This document shows positions 27,176 through 34,947 of a stretch of 35,525 nt of DNA, piece after piece (the stretch's first letter is position 1; the number at the start of each line of letters is the position of its first letter). Location: the NCBI GenBank assembly GCA_027322215.1, contig DAHVRW010000009.1, forward strand, positions 1 through 35,525, given 5' to 3'. The notes below the pieces were generated by a model. It ran no database searches. It saw only the letters and a list, made by a program, of their open reading frames with translations, and had not been told where the DNA came from. This stretch comes from Marinimicrobium sp. (lineage in GTDB: Bacteria; Pseudomonadota; Gammaproteobacteria; Pseudomonadales; Cellvibrionaceae). The translations under genes were made by a program, and so were the position numbers.

Positions 27176-28432
27176 ATGACACCCTCTTCCATTGAACAAC
27201 GTATTGCAGCGATCTACCGCAATGAATCGCGCAGAGCCCTGGCCACCCTGATTCGGCTGCTACACGGCAACTTCGATCTCGCCGAGGATGCGCTGCAGGA
27301 CGCCTTTATGGCCGCTTTGTCACAGTGGCCCCATGATGGCATCCCCCGCAACCCCCGGGCCTGGTTGATATCCACCGGCCGCTTTAAAGCCATAGACCGG
27401 GTACGCAAAAACGCACGCCTTGAGAAGTATCTGAATGGCCTCGCCCACACTTCGGATATCGGTCCTGAAAGTCAACCCTGGGAAAACGATGAAGCGATCG
27501 AAGATGATCAGCTGCGCCTGATTTTCACCTGCTGCCACCCAAGCCTGGCCATAGAATCCCGCCTCGCACTTACCCTACGGGAAGTGTGCGGCCTCACCAC
27601 CGAAGCGATTGCCGCGGCATTTTTAGTGCCGGTGCCAACGTTGGCACAACGTATCGTCAGGGCGAAAAACAAGATTCGGGATGCCGGCATTCCCTACGAA
27701 GTGCCAGCTCCTGAAGCGCTATCAGAACGCTTGGACGCCGTGGTGCCCGTTGTTTATTTGGTTTTCAATGAAGGTTACTCGGCATCCGGTGGCACGGAGG
27801 TTATCCGGAGAGATCTTTCGGCGGAAGCAATCCGGCTCGGAAGGTTATTGCACGAGTTATTGCCCAACCCTGAGGTCGCCGGCCTGCTGGCCCTGATGCT
27901 GTTACATGATGCTCGGCGCGGCGGACGCACCAACGCCAATGGTGATTTGATTCCCCTGGAAGAGCAAAACCGCACACTGTGGAACCGCGCCCAAATTCGC
28001 GAAGGCTGTGACTTGGTGGTGCAGGCGCTGCGATCTGGACCACCCAGCGCGTATACGCTGCAAGCCGCCATTGCCGCTATTCATGCCGAAGCGCCCACAG
28101 CCGAAGAAACCGACTGGGCAGAAATCACCGGTCTTTACGATCTACTACTTCGTATCAACCCTTCCCCCGTAACGGCACTCAACCGTGCTGCCGCGCTGGC
28201 CATGCGTGATGGGCCAGAAGCCGGTCTGCAAGCGATAGACAAGCTCATGAATCACAAGGAGCTGCAACGTTACCATCTGCTGCACGCTGCGCGAGCAGAC
28301 CTGTTCCGTCGTCTGAACCAATTCCAGGAGGCCATCCAATGCTATCAGCAAGCGCTGGACCTGGCACAGCAAGAACCTGAACGGCGCTTTTTGCAACAGC
28401 GGTTAACGGCATTACAAAATAAAAATTCTTAA
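27176..28432 (+). CDS. ECF42-type RNA polymerase sigma factor with C-terminal TPR-like extension
   Basis: The 418 residues hold sigma region 2 at about 15-85 (DLAEDALQDAFMAAL, NPRAWLISTGRFKAIDRVR) and region 4 at about 128-168 (LREVCGLTTEAIAAAFLVPV). A 240-residue C-terminal extension (DUF6596 and TPR-like) follows, with PVVYLVFNEGYSASGG, LLALMLLHDARR and LLRINPSPVTALNRA. This architecture is that of ECF42 factors, which lack a classic anti-sigma partner and are thought to be controlled through the extension. The YciI/DGPF, VOC and DUF1428 genes downstream are the standard company of this group. No clear Shine-Dalgarno precedes the ATG. The signal it answers is unknown. Confidence 0.93.
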   Translation: MTPSSIEQRIAAIYRNESRRALATLIRLLHGNFDLAEDALQDAFMAALSQWPHDGIPRNPRAWLISTGRFKAIDRVRKNARLEKYLNGLAHTSDIGPESQPWENDEAIEDDQLRLIFTCCHPSLAIESRLALTLREVCGLTTEAIAAAFLVPVPTLAQRIVRAKNKIRDAGIPYEVPAPEALSERLDAVVPVVYLVFNEGYSASGGTEVIRRDLSAEAIRLGRLLHELLPNPEVAGLLALMLLHDARRGGRTNANGDLIPLEEQNRTLWNRAQIREGCDLVVQALRSGPPSAYTLQAAIAAIHAEAPTAEETDWAEITGLYDLLLRINPSPVTALNRAAALAMRDGPEAGLQAIDKLMNHKELQRYHLLHAARADLFRRLNQFQEAIQCYQQALDLAQQEPERRFLQQRLTALQNKNS

Positions 28433-28484
28433 TGGTTGTCGAAATCGCGTAGGGGCCAACGACTATTAAGTGAACCCATTCACC
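28401..28484. repeat. Right copy of the direct repeat around the ECF promoter
   Basis: This copy begins inside the sigma gene (GGTTAACGGC) and contains its TAA stop at 28430-28432, then the promoter-like motif. See the left copy at 27021-27103. Confidence 0.7.
28437..28465 (+). promoter_or_regulatory. Predicted ECF42-type promoter of the DUF1428-VOC-YciI operon
   Basis: TGTCGA (28437-28442), 17 bp, CGACTA (28460-28465), same spacing as upstream of the sigma gene. It lies only five bases after the sigma stop codon and about 37 bases before the DUF1428 ATG. Confidence 0.75.
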
Positions 28485-28501
28485 ACATGAGGAGTTAAAC
28501 C

Positions 28502-28876
28502 ATGAGTTATATCGATGGCTTCGTTATTGCTGTACCCAAAACCAGCCGAGAAAAATTCATCCAGCACGCGGAAACCGCCGACGCTGTATTTATGGAATGG
28601 GGCGCCACCCGCGTTTTTGAATGCTGGGAAGACGACGTGCCCGATGGCACCGTCACTGACTTTCGCCGGGCCGTTCAGGCAAAAGACGACGAGGCGGTGG
28701 TATTTTCCTGGGTCGAGTGGCCGGATAAGGAATCTCGCGACGCGGGGATGAAGAAGATGATGGAAGCAATGGAGACCGACCCACGCGTCAGCGTCGAGAA
28801 CAACCCCATGCCTTTCGACGGCAAGCGCATGATATTCGGCGGCTTTGTGCCGGTTGTGGCACTGGAAAAATCATAG
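28502..28876 (+). CDS. DUF1428 family protein (YbaA-like)
   Basis: A 124-residue ferredoxin-like alpha/beta-barrel protein of the DUF1428 family, to which E. coli YbaA belongs. Typical blocks are MSYIDGFVIAVPKTSREKF, EWGATRVFECWEDDVPDG, VFSWVEWPDKESRD and MPFDGKRMIFGGF. No catalytic role is established. GAGGAG precedes the ATG at good distance. It is the first gene behind the second ECF42-type promoter and is followed by the VOC gene after 34 bases, so it should belong to the sigma factor's regulon. Confidence 0.92.
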   Translation: MSYIDGFVIAVPKTSREKFIQHAETADAVFMEWGATRVFECWEDDVPDGTVTDFRRAVQAKDDEAVVFSWVEWPDKESRDAGMKKMMEAMETDPRVSVENNPMPFDGKRMIFGGFVPVVALEKS

Positions 28877-28910
28877 CCGTGCATTCACATACAGTGACGA
28901 GGAAAACACT

Positions 28911-29705
28911 ATGGCCAACAAACACGGCGAGTTCATTTGGTACGAATTGTTAACTGATGAAAGTGATGCCGCACTCGCCTTTTACAGTTCGATACTCGGT
29001 TGGCAGGCCAGTGATAGCGGTCAGCCAGGCATGGACTACCGCATTCTGCGTGCCCGGGATAAAGACTCCGGAGAAGAACACGAGGTCGGCGGTTTGATGC
29101 AATTAACCGACGAGATGCGTCAACATGGTGCCAGTCCCGTATGGCTGGGTTATATCGGCGTTGATGATGTGGATCTTACAGTGGACAGAATCGTCACCGC
29201 CGGCGGCCGTGTACAGATGCCCCCCTTCGATATCCCGGACGTTGGTCGTCTGACCATGGTCACTGATCCTCAGGGTGCCGTTTTTTACGTCATGCGGGGA
29301 TTCAGCAACCAGACCAGCCTGGCCTTTGCGGCGGACAAACCCCGTGTCGGACACTGCGCCTGGAATGAGCTCAGCACTACCGACCCAGAAGCGGCCAAAG
29401 CGTTTTATTTTAGGGAGTTTGGTTGGACGAAAGACGGTGAAATGGCTCTGGGCCCCATAGGCAATTACGAATTTATCCGTCATAACGGTGTCATCGGCGC
29501 CATCATGCCAAAATTCGAGGAGATGCCGAGACCGATGTGGACCTACTACTTCCGCTGCGCGGACATCGATCAGGCCCACCAAGCCATCACCGACAACGGC
29601 GGAAAAGTGTTAAACGGACCCGATGAGATCCCAGGGGGTGACTATATCCTCAAGGGCGTCGATCCCCAGGGAGCGCTGTTCGCTCTGGTTGGAACAAGGC
29701 GATAA
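28911..29705 (+). CDS. VOC family protein with two glyoxalase-like domains
   Basis: The ATG at 28911 follows GACGAGG; the track start at 28845 overlaps DUF1428 and lacks family sequence. The 264 residues form two vicinal-oxygen-chelate domains. The first is about 1-125 (GEFIWYELLTDESDAALAFYSSILGW ... DPQGAVFYVM, quoted in part) and the second about 140-262 (HCAWNELSTTDPEAAKAFY ... GVDPQGALFALVG). Proteins of this kind are near-constant neighbours of ECF42 and YciI genes. They may bind metals or small ligands, and the reaction is not known. The first domain's WYEL and the second's WNEL carry the glutamate of the usual metal site, but the His ligand is not evident. Confidence 0.9.
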   Translation: MANKHGEFIWYELLTDESDAALAFYSSILGWQASDSGQPGMDYRILRARDKDSGEEHEVGGLMQLTDEMRQHGASPVWLGYIGVDDVDLTVDRIVTAGGRVQMPPFDIPDVGRLTMVTDPQGAVFYVMRGFSNQTSLAFAADKPRVGHCAWNELSTTDPEAAKAFYFREFGWTKDGEMALGPIGNYEFIRHNGVIGAIMPKFEEMPRPMWTYYFRCADIDQAHQAITDNGGKVLNGPDEIPGGDYILKGVDPQGALFALVGTRR

Positions 29706-29752
29706 CGAGCGTAAAAACGCGCCTGTAACACGACTGTCACGTAAGGAAGGAA

Positions 29753-30124
29753 ATGATGAAATATTTATGCCTTGTCTATTATGACGAAAAGGAAATACAG
29801 CAACTCTCCCAGCAAGAGTGGGACAGGCTCAACCGCGATTGTATGGACTGCGTGGACGATTTTACCCAGGGCGGTCACTTTCTCGACGGTGCGCCGCTGT
29901 TATCCACAGATGCCGCAACCACCTTGCGGGTGCGCGACAACAAGGCGCTTATTACCGATGGTCCGTTCGCGGAAACCAAGGAACAACTGGCGGGGTTTTA
30001 TATGCTGGAAGCCAGGGATATCAACGAGGCCATCCGTTTGGCGGAGAAAATCCCACCAGCGCGCTACGGATGCGTGGAAATTCGCCCGGTACGGGAATTA
30101 ATGGAACAGGGCAATAGCCGTTAA
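29753..30124 (+). CDS. YciI-family (DGPF) protein
   Basis: A 123-residue ferredoxin-like protein with the hallmark TDGPFAETKEQLAGFYMLE at about residues 68-86, and a KYLCLVYYDE start. DGPF proteins are the signature partners of ECF42 sigma factors; no reaction has been shown that I know of. Two tandem ATGs (29753, 29756) follow AAGGAAGGA, and either is possible. It is the third gene of the DUF1428-VOC-YciI operon, 47 bases after VOC. The C-terminal VEIRPVRELM strand is typical of the family. Confidence 0.93.
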   Translation: MMKYLCLVYYDEKEIQQLSQQEWDRLNRDCMDCVDDFTQGGHFLDGAPLLSTDAATTLRVRDNKALITDGPFAETKEQLAGFYMLEARDINEAIRLAEKIPPARYGCVEIRPVRELMEQGNSR

Positions 30125-30133
30125 TTGCGAATG

Positions 30134-30253
30134 AAGCCGCCGGGGCAACCCCGGCGGAGCGCTGCATTTCATCTAAGGACCGCCGCCTTCGTCACCTCCC
30201 AAATTTAGCCACGATTGCGTTTCATCTCCCCCATGAACCGTCTGTGCTTACAT
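30134..30253 (-). pseudogene. Decayed 5' fragment of a tetR gene
   Basis: The minus strand here aligns with the first roughly 145 bases of the intact tetR at 26244-26900. Shared stretches include CAACCCCGGCGGAGCGC (plus strand, helix-turn-helix region), ACGCAATCG and GCACAGAC. Codon 2 is TAA instead of CAA, about 24 bases are missing internally, and a frame change follows, so nothing can be translated. The GCCGCCGGGG/CCCCGGCGG hairpin inside it may by chance serve as the end of the YciI transcript. No remainder of the gene follows. Confidence 0.8.
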
Positions 30254-30407
30254 CAGAGGCTCATCAGCTGCGTTTCACTTTTACCGACATAGCCGTCGTA
30301 CGACAGCTATCAACGGTTCTCGATAGTTACTCGACAGCAAGCGAGGTAGAATGTAAACGCCAGTCACAACATGCGCCCTTGCCAGCCATAACGTTTAAGG
30401 AGTTACT
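30254..30407. other. Promoter region of the MDR gene next to the tetR relic
   Basis: The first 50 to 60 bases still resemble the region upstream of intact tetR (CATCAGAG.CTC.TCAG and a weaker match further on). A 22-bp palindrome follows. I see no gene in it. AAGGAG before the ATG at 30408 is the ribosome-binding site. Confidence 0.5.
30289..30310. promoter_or_regulatory. 22-bp near-perfect palindrome, candidate TetR operator
   Basis: Arms ATAGC and GCTAT enclose the perfect 10-bp palindrome GTCGTACGAC; only one of 11 symmetric pairs mismatches. It lies about 100 bases before the MDR oxidoreductase gene and between it and the tetR relic, where a divergent TetR operator would be expected. The matching position upstream of intact tetR keeps 15 of 22 bases by my alignment. 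Confidence 0.6.
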
Positions 30408-31424
30408 ATGAAAGCCTATCGCCTCTCCCACGGCGGAAGAATTGACGGACTGCAGTTGCACGACGTTGAAGAGCGCCCGCTCGATCCCCACGAAGTGCGC
30501 GTTGGCGTAAAAGCCGTTTCGTTAAACTACCGCGACCTCATGGTGGCAGAAGGCGGTTACCCGATTAAAAACGACACGCCCATTATTCCCTGCTCCGATG
30601 GCGCTGGCGAAGTCCTTGCCATCGGATCAATGGTCACACGTGTGCAGCCTGGCGACCGGGTGGCCGCCTCCTTTTTTCCGCACTGGTTTGATGGCCAGCC
30701 CACCCAGGAAAAAATCGCCAGCGCACTCGGCGGCGACGTGGATGGCATGTTGGCGCAGGCCGTCACCTTGCATGAGAACACGCTGGTAAAAATGCCGGAT
30801 CAACTGAGCTATCAGGAAGCGGCCACCCTGCCCTGCGCAGCGGTCACTGCCTGGAACGGTCTTTTCGAGTCGTCCCATCTTCGCCCCGGCGATACTGTAC
30901 TTTTGCTGGGCACCGGCGGCGTCTCCATTTTTGGTTTACAGATGGCAAAGGCGGCGGGTTTGCAGGTGATCATCACTTCATCAAGCGACGACAAGTTAGC
31001 GCGAACCCGTGAATTGGGCGCGGATGAAACCATCAACTATCGTACGACGCCCGAGTGGCAAGACGAAGTGCTGCGCCTGACCAGCGGTAAAGGCGTTGAC
31101 GTGGTTTTGGAAGTCGGCGGAGAGGGGACCATCAACCGCTCAATCGCCGCGACGGCGGTGGGCGGCAACATCGTAACCATTGGTGGCGTCAGCGGTTTCG
31201 GCGGCGAGGTTAACCCGCGCTCTTTGGTAACCAGCATCAAACGGTTGTCTGGTATTTACGTGGGCAGCCGAGCCATGCTTGAGCGCACGGCAGCATTCAT
31301 TGGGGGCGCTGGCATAAAGCCGGTAATCAGTAACGTGTTCCCCTTCGCCGAAGCGCAAGCCGCTTACCGACACCTTCAATCCGGCAAGCATTTTGGCAAA
31401 GTCGTCATCGATTTAACGCAATAA
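30408..31424 (+). CDS. Medium-chain NAD(P)-dependent oxidoreductase, quinone-reductase-like, lacking zinc ligands
   Basis: The 338-residue protein has the MDR fold: a GroES-like N-domain (VSLNYRDLMVAEGGYP) and a Rossmann domain with LGTGGVSIFGLQMAKAAG around 165-182. The cysteine usually found at the catalytic zinc site is Asn in SLNYRD, and there is no Cys-rich structural zinc loop. It therefore works without zinc, as quinone oxidoreductases and enoyl reductases do. Databases often name such proteins zinc-dependent alcohol dehydrogenase, which would mislead here. It stands alone behind a candidate operator and a dead tetR fragment, so its control may have passed to the intact TetR protein or been lost. 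Confidence 0.88.
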   Translation: MKAYRLSHGGRIDGLQLHDVEERPLDPHEVRVGVKAVSLNYRDLMVAEGGYPIKNDTPIIPCSDGAGEVLAIGSMVTRVQPGDRVAASFFPHWFDGQPTQEKIASALGGDVDGMLAQAVTLHENTLVKMPDQLSYQEAATLPCAAVTAWNGLFESSHLRPGDTVLLLGTGGVSIFGLQMAKAAGLQVIITSSSDDKLARTRELGADETINYRTTPEWQDEVLRLTSGKGVDVVLEVGGEGTINRSIAATAVGGNIVTIGGVSGFGGEVNPRSLVTSIKRLSGIYVGSRAMLERTAAFIGGAGIKPVISNVFPFAEAQAAYRHLQSGKHFGKVVIDLTQ

Positions 31425-31531
31425 CTCGCCCGCTATCGTTACCCGCGCGTTTTGCGTGTGGCAAGCACGGCTTGCGCTATTCAATAACAACGCTTCCGCG
31501 CTTGCCCTGGGCCTCAGTGGCCGTGGCTAAT

Positions 31532-31915
31532 TCAATGTCGTGGGTAGAATCTGACACGATGGCTGCTATAGCCTGAGCTCCCACTGTGCGTTCGCACCGA
31601 CAACACCCGCCGGGTTGTGTTTTTGGGTTTACACCATTGCACGAACTCATCCACTAGCGCGTAGAGCACAGGAATGGCCAACAGGCTTAAAAAGGTCGAG
31701 GTGATTAAACCGCCGATTACGACAATGGCCATAGGCGCACGAAAACTCGGGTCAGCACCAAAGCCAAGCGCGATGGGGAGCATGCCGGCGCCCATGGCCA
31801 ACAGAAAACTACAGCCCAACTCATTGGAAGTTTCGGCCTCGCCGATGTCAATTTTCACCAAGACCGGCGGCAACTGGAACAGGCTGGACAATGCCGCACT
31901 CCGGCCGATCAACAA
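31532..31915 (-). pseudogene. C-terminal remnant of an RND efflux pump gene
   Basis: From about 31801 down the frame encodes LAMGAGMLPIALGFGADPSF, then RAPMAIVVIGGLITSTFLSL and LLAIPVLYALVDEF. This is the last transmembrane part of AcrB/MexB-like pumps, which are about 1030 residues long. Only some 60 residues of the family are present; the upstream part of the frame (KIDIGEAETSNELGC) is not RND-like, and no start signal is seen. The rest of the pump is missing from the window. It is a deletion remnant. Confidence 0.85.
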
Positions 31916-32015
31916 CAGCTGCGAGAGCTTCTACAGCGGTTGTTTACGCGCGGAAAAAGCTAGTAGAGATGTTTATGGCACGTCACCGCTGCACCGGATT
32001 GCGCTGAGACGGGAC

Positions 32016-33086
32016 TCAATGCGCGGCCTCACCCCTTTGTTTAGGCACCCGCACCTCGGCATAACCGATACCCGCTGGCGCTTCACCCGGCATGGAGTAG
32101 CGCAGGTCCCGGAAAGTGACCAACCAGTGGTCGGTGCTCTCATCTACATCCCAGTATAAAAACCGACTCCAGTAGATGAAGCCTCGTATGCCGGGATCAG
32201 CCATGGCCTGCTGGACAATGGCGTTTGGCGGTTCACGGGGGATTTGCTGCACGTCGCCATCGGCGCTGACTATTTGGTAATGATCCTCATGAACCACCAC
32301 AAGCCGATGTGCCCTGGGGATGCCGGGTATGGGATTGGCCTGCACTTGCGTTGCTGCCCCACCCTCGCTCGCCCAGGCGTGCTCGGCTACCCGGGCCAAA
32401 CCGTAGGCCATACATATATACATCACCAGAGCTGCAAAGCTCACCTGAGCGACCCGCTGCGAAAGCACTGGAGACGGTTGCCGCCAGCGCAGCGTTACTA
32501 TCACCGCAAGGCCAATCAGCCACAGCGACTTAACTCCCCCAGAGACCAAATCGCTGGTGAGAATCAACCCGCTGGTCAGCCCGCCCAGGACTACCCAGGC
32601 GACCCACAGTGGGCGCGATGCCGAGCGGGCCAGCACCACGCCGGCCGCCGCAAGAAGCCAAACCCACGGATCGATAATGAACAAGGTGTCGCCGTAGAAC
32701 CAGGTGTCGTCAAACGGCATGAGAAGGCGAATGCCGTAAGTGTTGAGCCAGTCCAGTAAGGGATGGGACCACACCGCAATAAAACTGATGGCCACCAGCC
32801 AGAGCCAATGCACCGGCGGCGCGTCGGGTCGTCGCCGGTTGCGCCAACGGTGCCATAGCCAGATACCGCCCACCAAGACGACCGGCAGCACAACCATGGC
32901 TAACACGCCGTGGCTCCAGCCCCGACGTATATAGAGTGAAATGTCTTCTCCCCACAACATGGCAACCGCATCAATATCGGGCAAGTTGGCGCCAATGAGA
33001 AGCGTTGCGGTGGCATAGCGGGAATATTTTTTCAGTCCGGTTTCCGCCATGGCGGCGCCGAATAACGTATGAGCGAGAGGATCCAT
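32016..33086 (-). CDS. Membrane-bound metal-dependent hydrolase, YdjM family
   Basis: A 356-residue inner-membrane protein of the YdjM/PF04307 family. Conserved metal-site-like residues sit in the N-terminal third: His6 in DPLAHTLFG, Asp37 and Asp39 in LPDIDA, His59 in RGWSHGVL, His108 and Asp112 in SHPLLDWLNTYG, and the IIDPW block. At least four to five hydrophobic segments are seen (about 61-78, 93-107, 133-150, 160-175, 185-198, 215-232). The C-terminal 110 residues are soluble. E. coli YdjM is LexA-controlled, but I see no CTG-N10-CAG SOS box here. The substrate is unknown. No good Shine-Dalgarno precedes the ATG. Confidence 0.85.
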   Translation of the reverse strand: MDPLAHTLFGAAMAETGLKKYSRYATATLLIGANLPDIDAVAMLWGEDISLYIRRGWSHGVLAMVVLPVVLVGGIWLWHRWRNRRRPDAPPVHWLWLVAISFIAVWSHPLLDWLNTYGIRLLMPFDDTWFYGDTLFIIDPWVWLLAAAGVVLARSASRPLWVAWVVLGGLTSGLILTSDLVSGGVKSLWLIGLAVIVTLRWRQPSPVLSQRVAQVSFAALVMYICMAYGLARVAEHAWASEGGAATQVQANPIPGIPRAHRLVVVHEDHYQIVSADGDVQQIPREPPNAIVQQAMADPGIRGFIYWSRFLYWDVDESTDHWLVTFRDLRYSMPGEAPAGIGYAEVRVPKQRGEAAH

Positions 33087-33169
33087 AAAACCGTATCTGG
33101 GGCTGCGCCCCGACTCCTTATTTTTTTAATGCCAAGCACCGGCAATCAGGGATTAGCACGGCGTCTCAC

Positions 33170-34168
33170 TTAAGGATTGGTATCGTACGACGGATCGTGC
33201 GACGGAAAGTGCGGCAGCACATACTCAGCCAATTCCTCTAAAACCTCAACATACGGCTGGCGACTGACTTTGGCATTAAGCGCTGCGTGGCTAAAACCCA
33301 CCGTTTGGGCTTGCTGCAAGTATTCCACCAAACCGTTGCGACCGGCCCGCAGACCGCCTGGGATTCTCTGAAACGGCTCATCGGGATCGGGACTCAAATC
33401 CAAGAACCCACCCATACCCAAGGGTTTGAAGACATTCTCGCCGGCGGCGGCCCGCACATGGCTGCGCCAGTCGTCGAACGCCCGTTGCAAACGAATGGGG
33501 CTGGGTGCAAACGACAGCAGTCCATCAAGGTTTTGCGCCAACCACTCGGTACTTTGTCGGGAGCGGCCCACCGCGATGGCCGGGATACGGCCAAACAGCG
33601 ATTTGGGAACCAGATCCAGCGCACCGTTTGCGTGGCCATAACGCTCGGAGCGAAAATGCGGGAAACGCTCTTCTGTCAGAGTGCGAAACACAGCGAAAGC
33701 ATCCCGGTAGCGCTCGCCGCGCGAGTCGAAATCAATGCCTAACATCGGATAGTCACTGCGACGATCTCCCGACGATAATCCCATCACCAAACGGGCGCCA
33801 CTGAGCTGATCCAGGGAGGTAGCCTGCTTGGCCAAGTACATTGGCTCGCGGGTCGGCAGCACAATGCCCGTTGTACCTAACGCTATCCGGCTCGTTGCGG
33901 CCGCGAGATAACCGAGATACACCATCGGCTCAAATACCTGCGCAACGTCGTTATACTCCGGGTCAAAAAAAGGTACATCGCGCATCCAGAGCGCCCCAAA
34001 ATCCAGCTCATCGGCCCGTTGAGCCAGCTGTAAATGGTTTTCCATGGTGGGGGCGGCGCGACGGGGATGGGTTTCCAGCGGCAGAATAAGCCCGAGAGTC
34101 AGAGCCTGTGGGCGGAATAGACGTTGAAACCCGGGGTGGCGATCAAGCTGAGGTTGTGAAGGCGTCAT
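33170..34168 (-). CDS. LLM-class oxidoreductase, TIGR03571 family
   Basis: A second luciferase-like flavoprotein, 332 residues, distinct from the YhbW-like one. It has the TIGR03571-type pattern: LTLGLILPLETHPRRAAPTM at the N-terminus, FGALWMRDVPFFDPEYNDV, IALGTTGIVLPTREPMYLAKQ and LVMGLSSGDRRSDYPMLGID. FMN-dependent oxidation is expected; the substrate is unknown. It lies between the toxin-antitoxin pair and the YdjM-like gene, all on the minus strand, with 86 bases to the toxin stop. I see no partner reductase next to it. Confidence 0.88.
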   Translation of the reverse strand: MTPSQPQLDRHPGFQRLFRPQALTLGLILPLETHPRRAAPTMENHLQLAQRADELDFGALWMRDVPFFDPEYNDVAQVFEPMVYLGYLAAATSRIALGTTGIVLPTREPMYLAKQATSLDQLSGARLVMGLSSGDRRSDYPMLGIDFDSRGERYRDAFAVFRTLTEERFPHFRSERYGHANGALDLVPKSLFGRIPAIAVGRSRQSTEWLAQNLDGLLSFAPSPIRLQRAFDDWRSHVRAAAGENVFKPLGMGGFLDLSPDPDEPFQRIPGGLRAGRNGLVEYLQQAQTVGFSHAALNAKVSRQPYVEVLEELAEYVLPHFPSHDPSYDTNP

Positions 34169-34254
34169 TGTGGCTCCGGTTCAACTCACGTGGGGGGAAC
34201 TGGGGTTGAGTTTGCGCAACGCGGTATTGGTAAACCCATCAGACCTCGTTTCGG

Positions 34255-34947
34255 TTAAGGCGTACCACGACCATCGAGGGACTCCACCTCAACAATGGTC
34301 CCTTGATCATAGTGGTAGCGCAAATAACGCCAGTGGATCGCATCGGAAAGAATTCGGGGGCGCATCACGCCGTAGCACTCTCCTTCTGTTCGGACGCTTA
34401 AGTAGCGGACGCCGAAGCTGTTGGCGTTGCGTAATGCGCGGCCGAGCTGCTGGGCTTCACTGTAGTCATCGAGGTGGTAAATGGCGTTGCCAGACAACGG
34501 CCGCACATCGTGCAAGATGGCGGGGCCCAGGTGGGCGCGGATAACACGCATTTCCAAAGTGGTTTTTTCGATTCGAGATTCCCGCAAAAAACGCGCCCGG
34601 TGGAAGGACGTTTCAGCGATGGCAACGGCTTCCTCGGCGGCGCAATAATAGACTCCAAAGTCCTGATTAAAGCGACCGCCGCGACCATCCACTGGCGGAT
34701 GTGTAAAGGCGGCCATGATCCAGGATGCTCCATCGCCGTAGACGCGGTCTTCCAGGGGCACCAGTCGAATATCACCCACTTCGTCGCGAAGCCTGGGGTT
34801 CGTTAAAGACTCAATGGCATACAGCACATCCCAGTCCTGTGCATTGGCGACTCGCTCGAACAGTTGAATCTGCGGGTAGCGCGCCAGTATGACCCGGTAA
34901 ACCGGCTCATTGATTTCGCTTCTGGGTAGCGTATCGATCGCAATCAC
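34255..34947 (-). CDS. RES-domain toxin of a type II toxin-antitoxin pair
   Basis: RES toxins degrade or use NAD+ and so stop growth. The 230 residues contain an N-terminal part (MIAIDTLPRSEINEPVYRVI) and the RES core with GGRFNQDFGVYYCAAEEAVAIAET, where Arg, Tyr and Glu correspond to conserved active-site positions of the family. EKTTLEMRVIRAHLGPAILH and the C-terminal block GVRYLSVRTEGECYGVMRP follow. It is longer than the minimal ParT/MbcT forms (about 150-190). Its start overlaps the antitoxin stop by four bases, so the antitoxin is made first. No frame damage is seen, so it should be active unless bound. Confidence 0.9.
   Translation of the reverse strand: MIAIDTLPRSEINEPVYRVILARYPQIQLFERVANAQDWDVLYAIESLTNPRLRDEVGDIRLVPLEDRVYGDGASWIMAAFTHPPVDGRGGRFNQDFGVYYCAAEEAVAIAETSFHRARFLRESRIEKTTLEMRVIRAHLGPAILHDVRPLSGNAIYHLDDYSEAQQLGRALRNANSFGVRYLSVRTEGECYGVMRPRILSDAIHWRYLRYHYDQGTIVEVESLDGRGTP

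Noticed and set aside
30134-30157. GC-rich hairpin taken first as a terminator of the YciI operon
   Set aside because: It has no T-run and is explained by homology to the helix-turn-helix coding part of tetR; termination there would be incidental.
33095-33127. GGGGC/GCCCC hairpin with a distant T-run on the plus strand
   Set aside because: No plus-strand gene ends here and the T-run starts some 10 bases after the stem, so I do not call it a terminator.
33087-33169. Search for a LexA box before the YdjM-like gene
   Set aside because: E. coli ydjM is SOS-controlled, but no CTGT-N8-ACAG site was found here.
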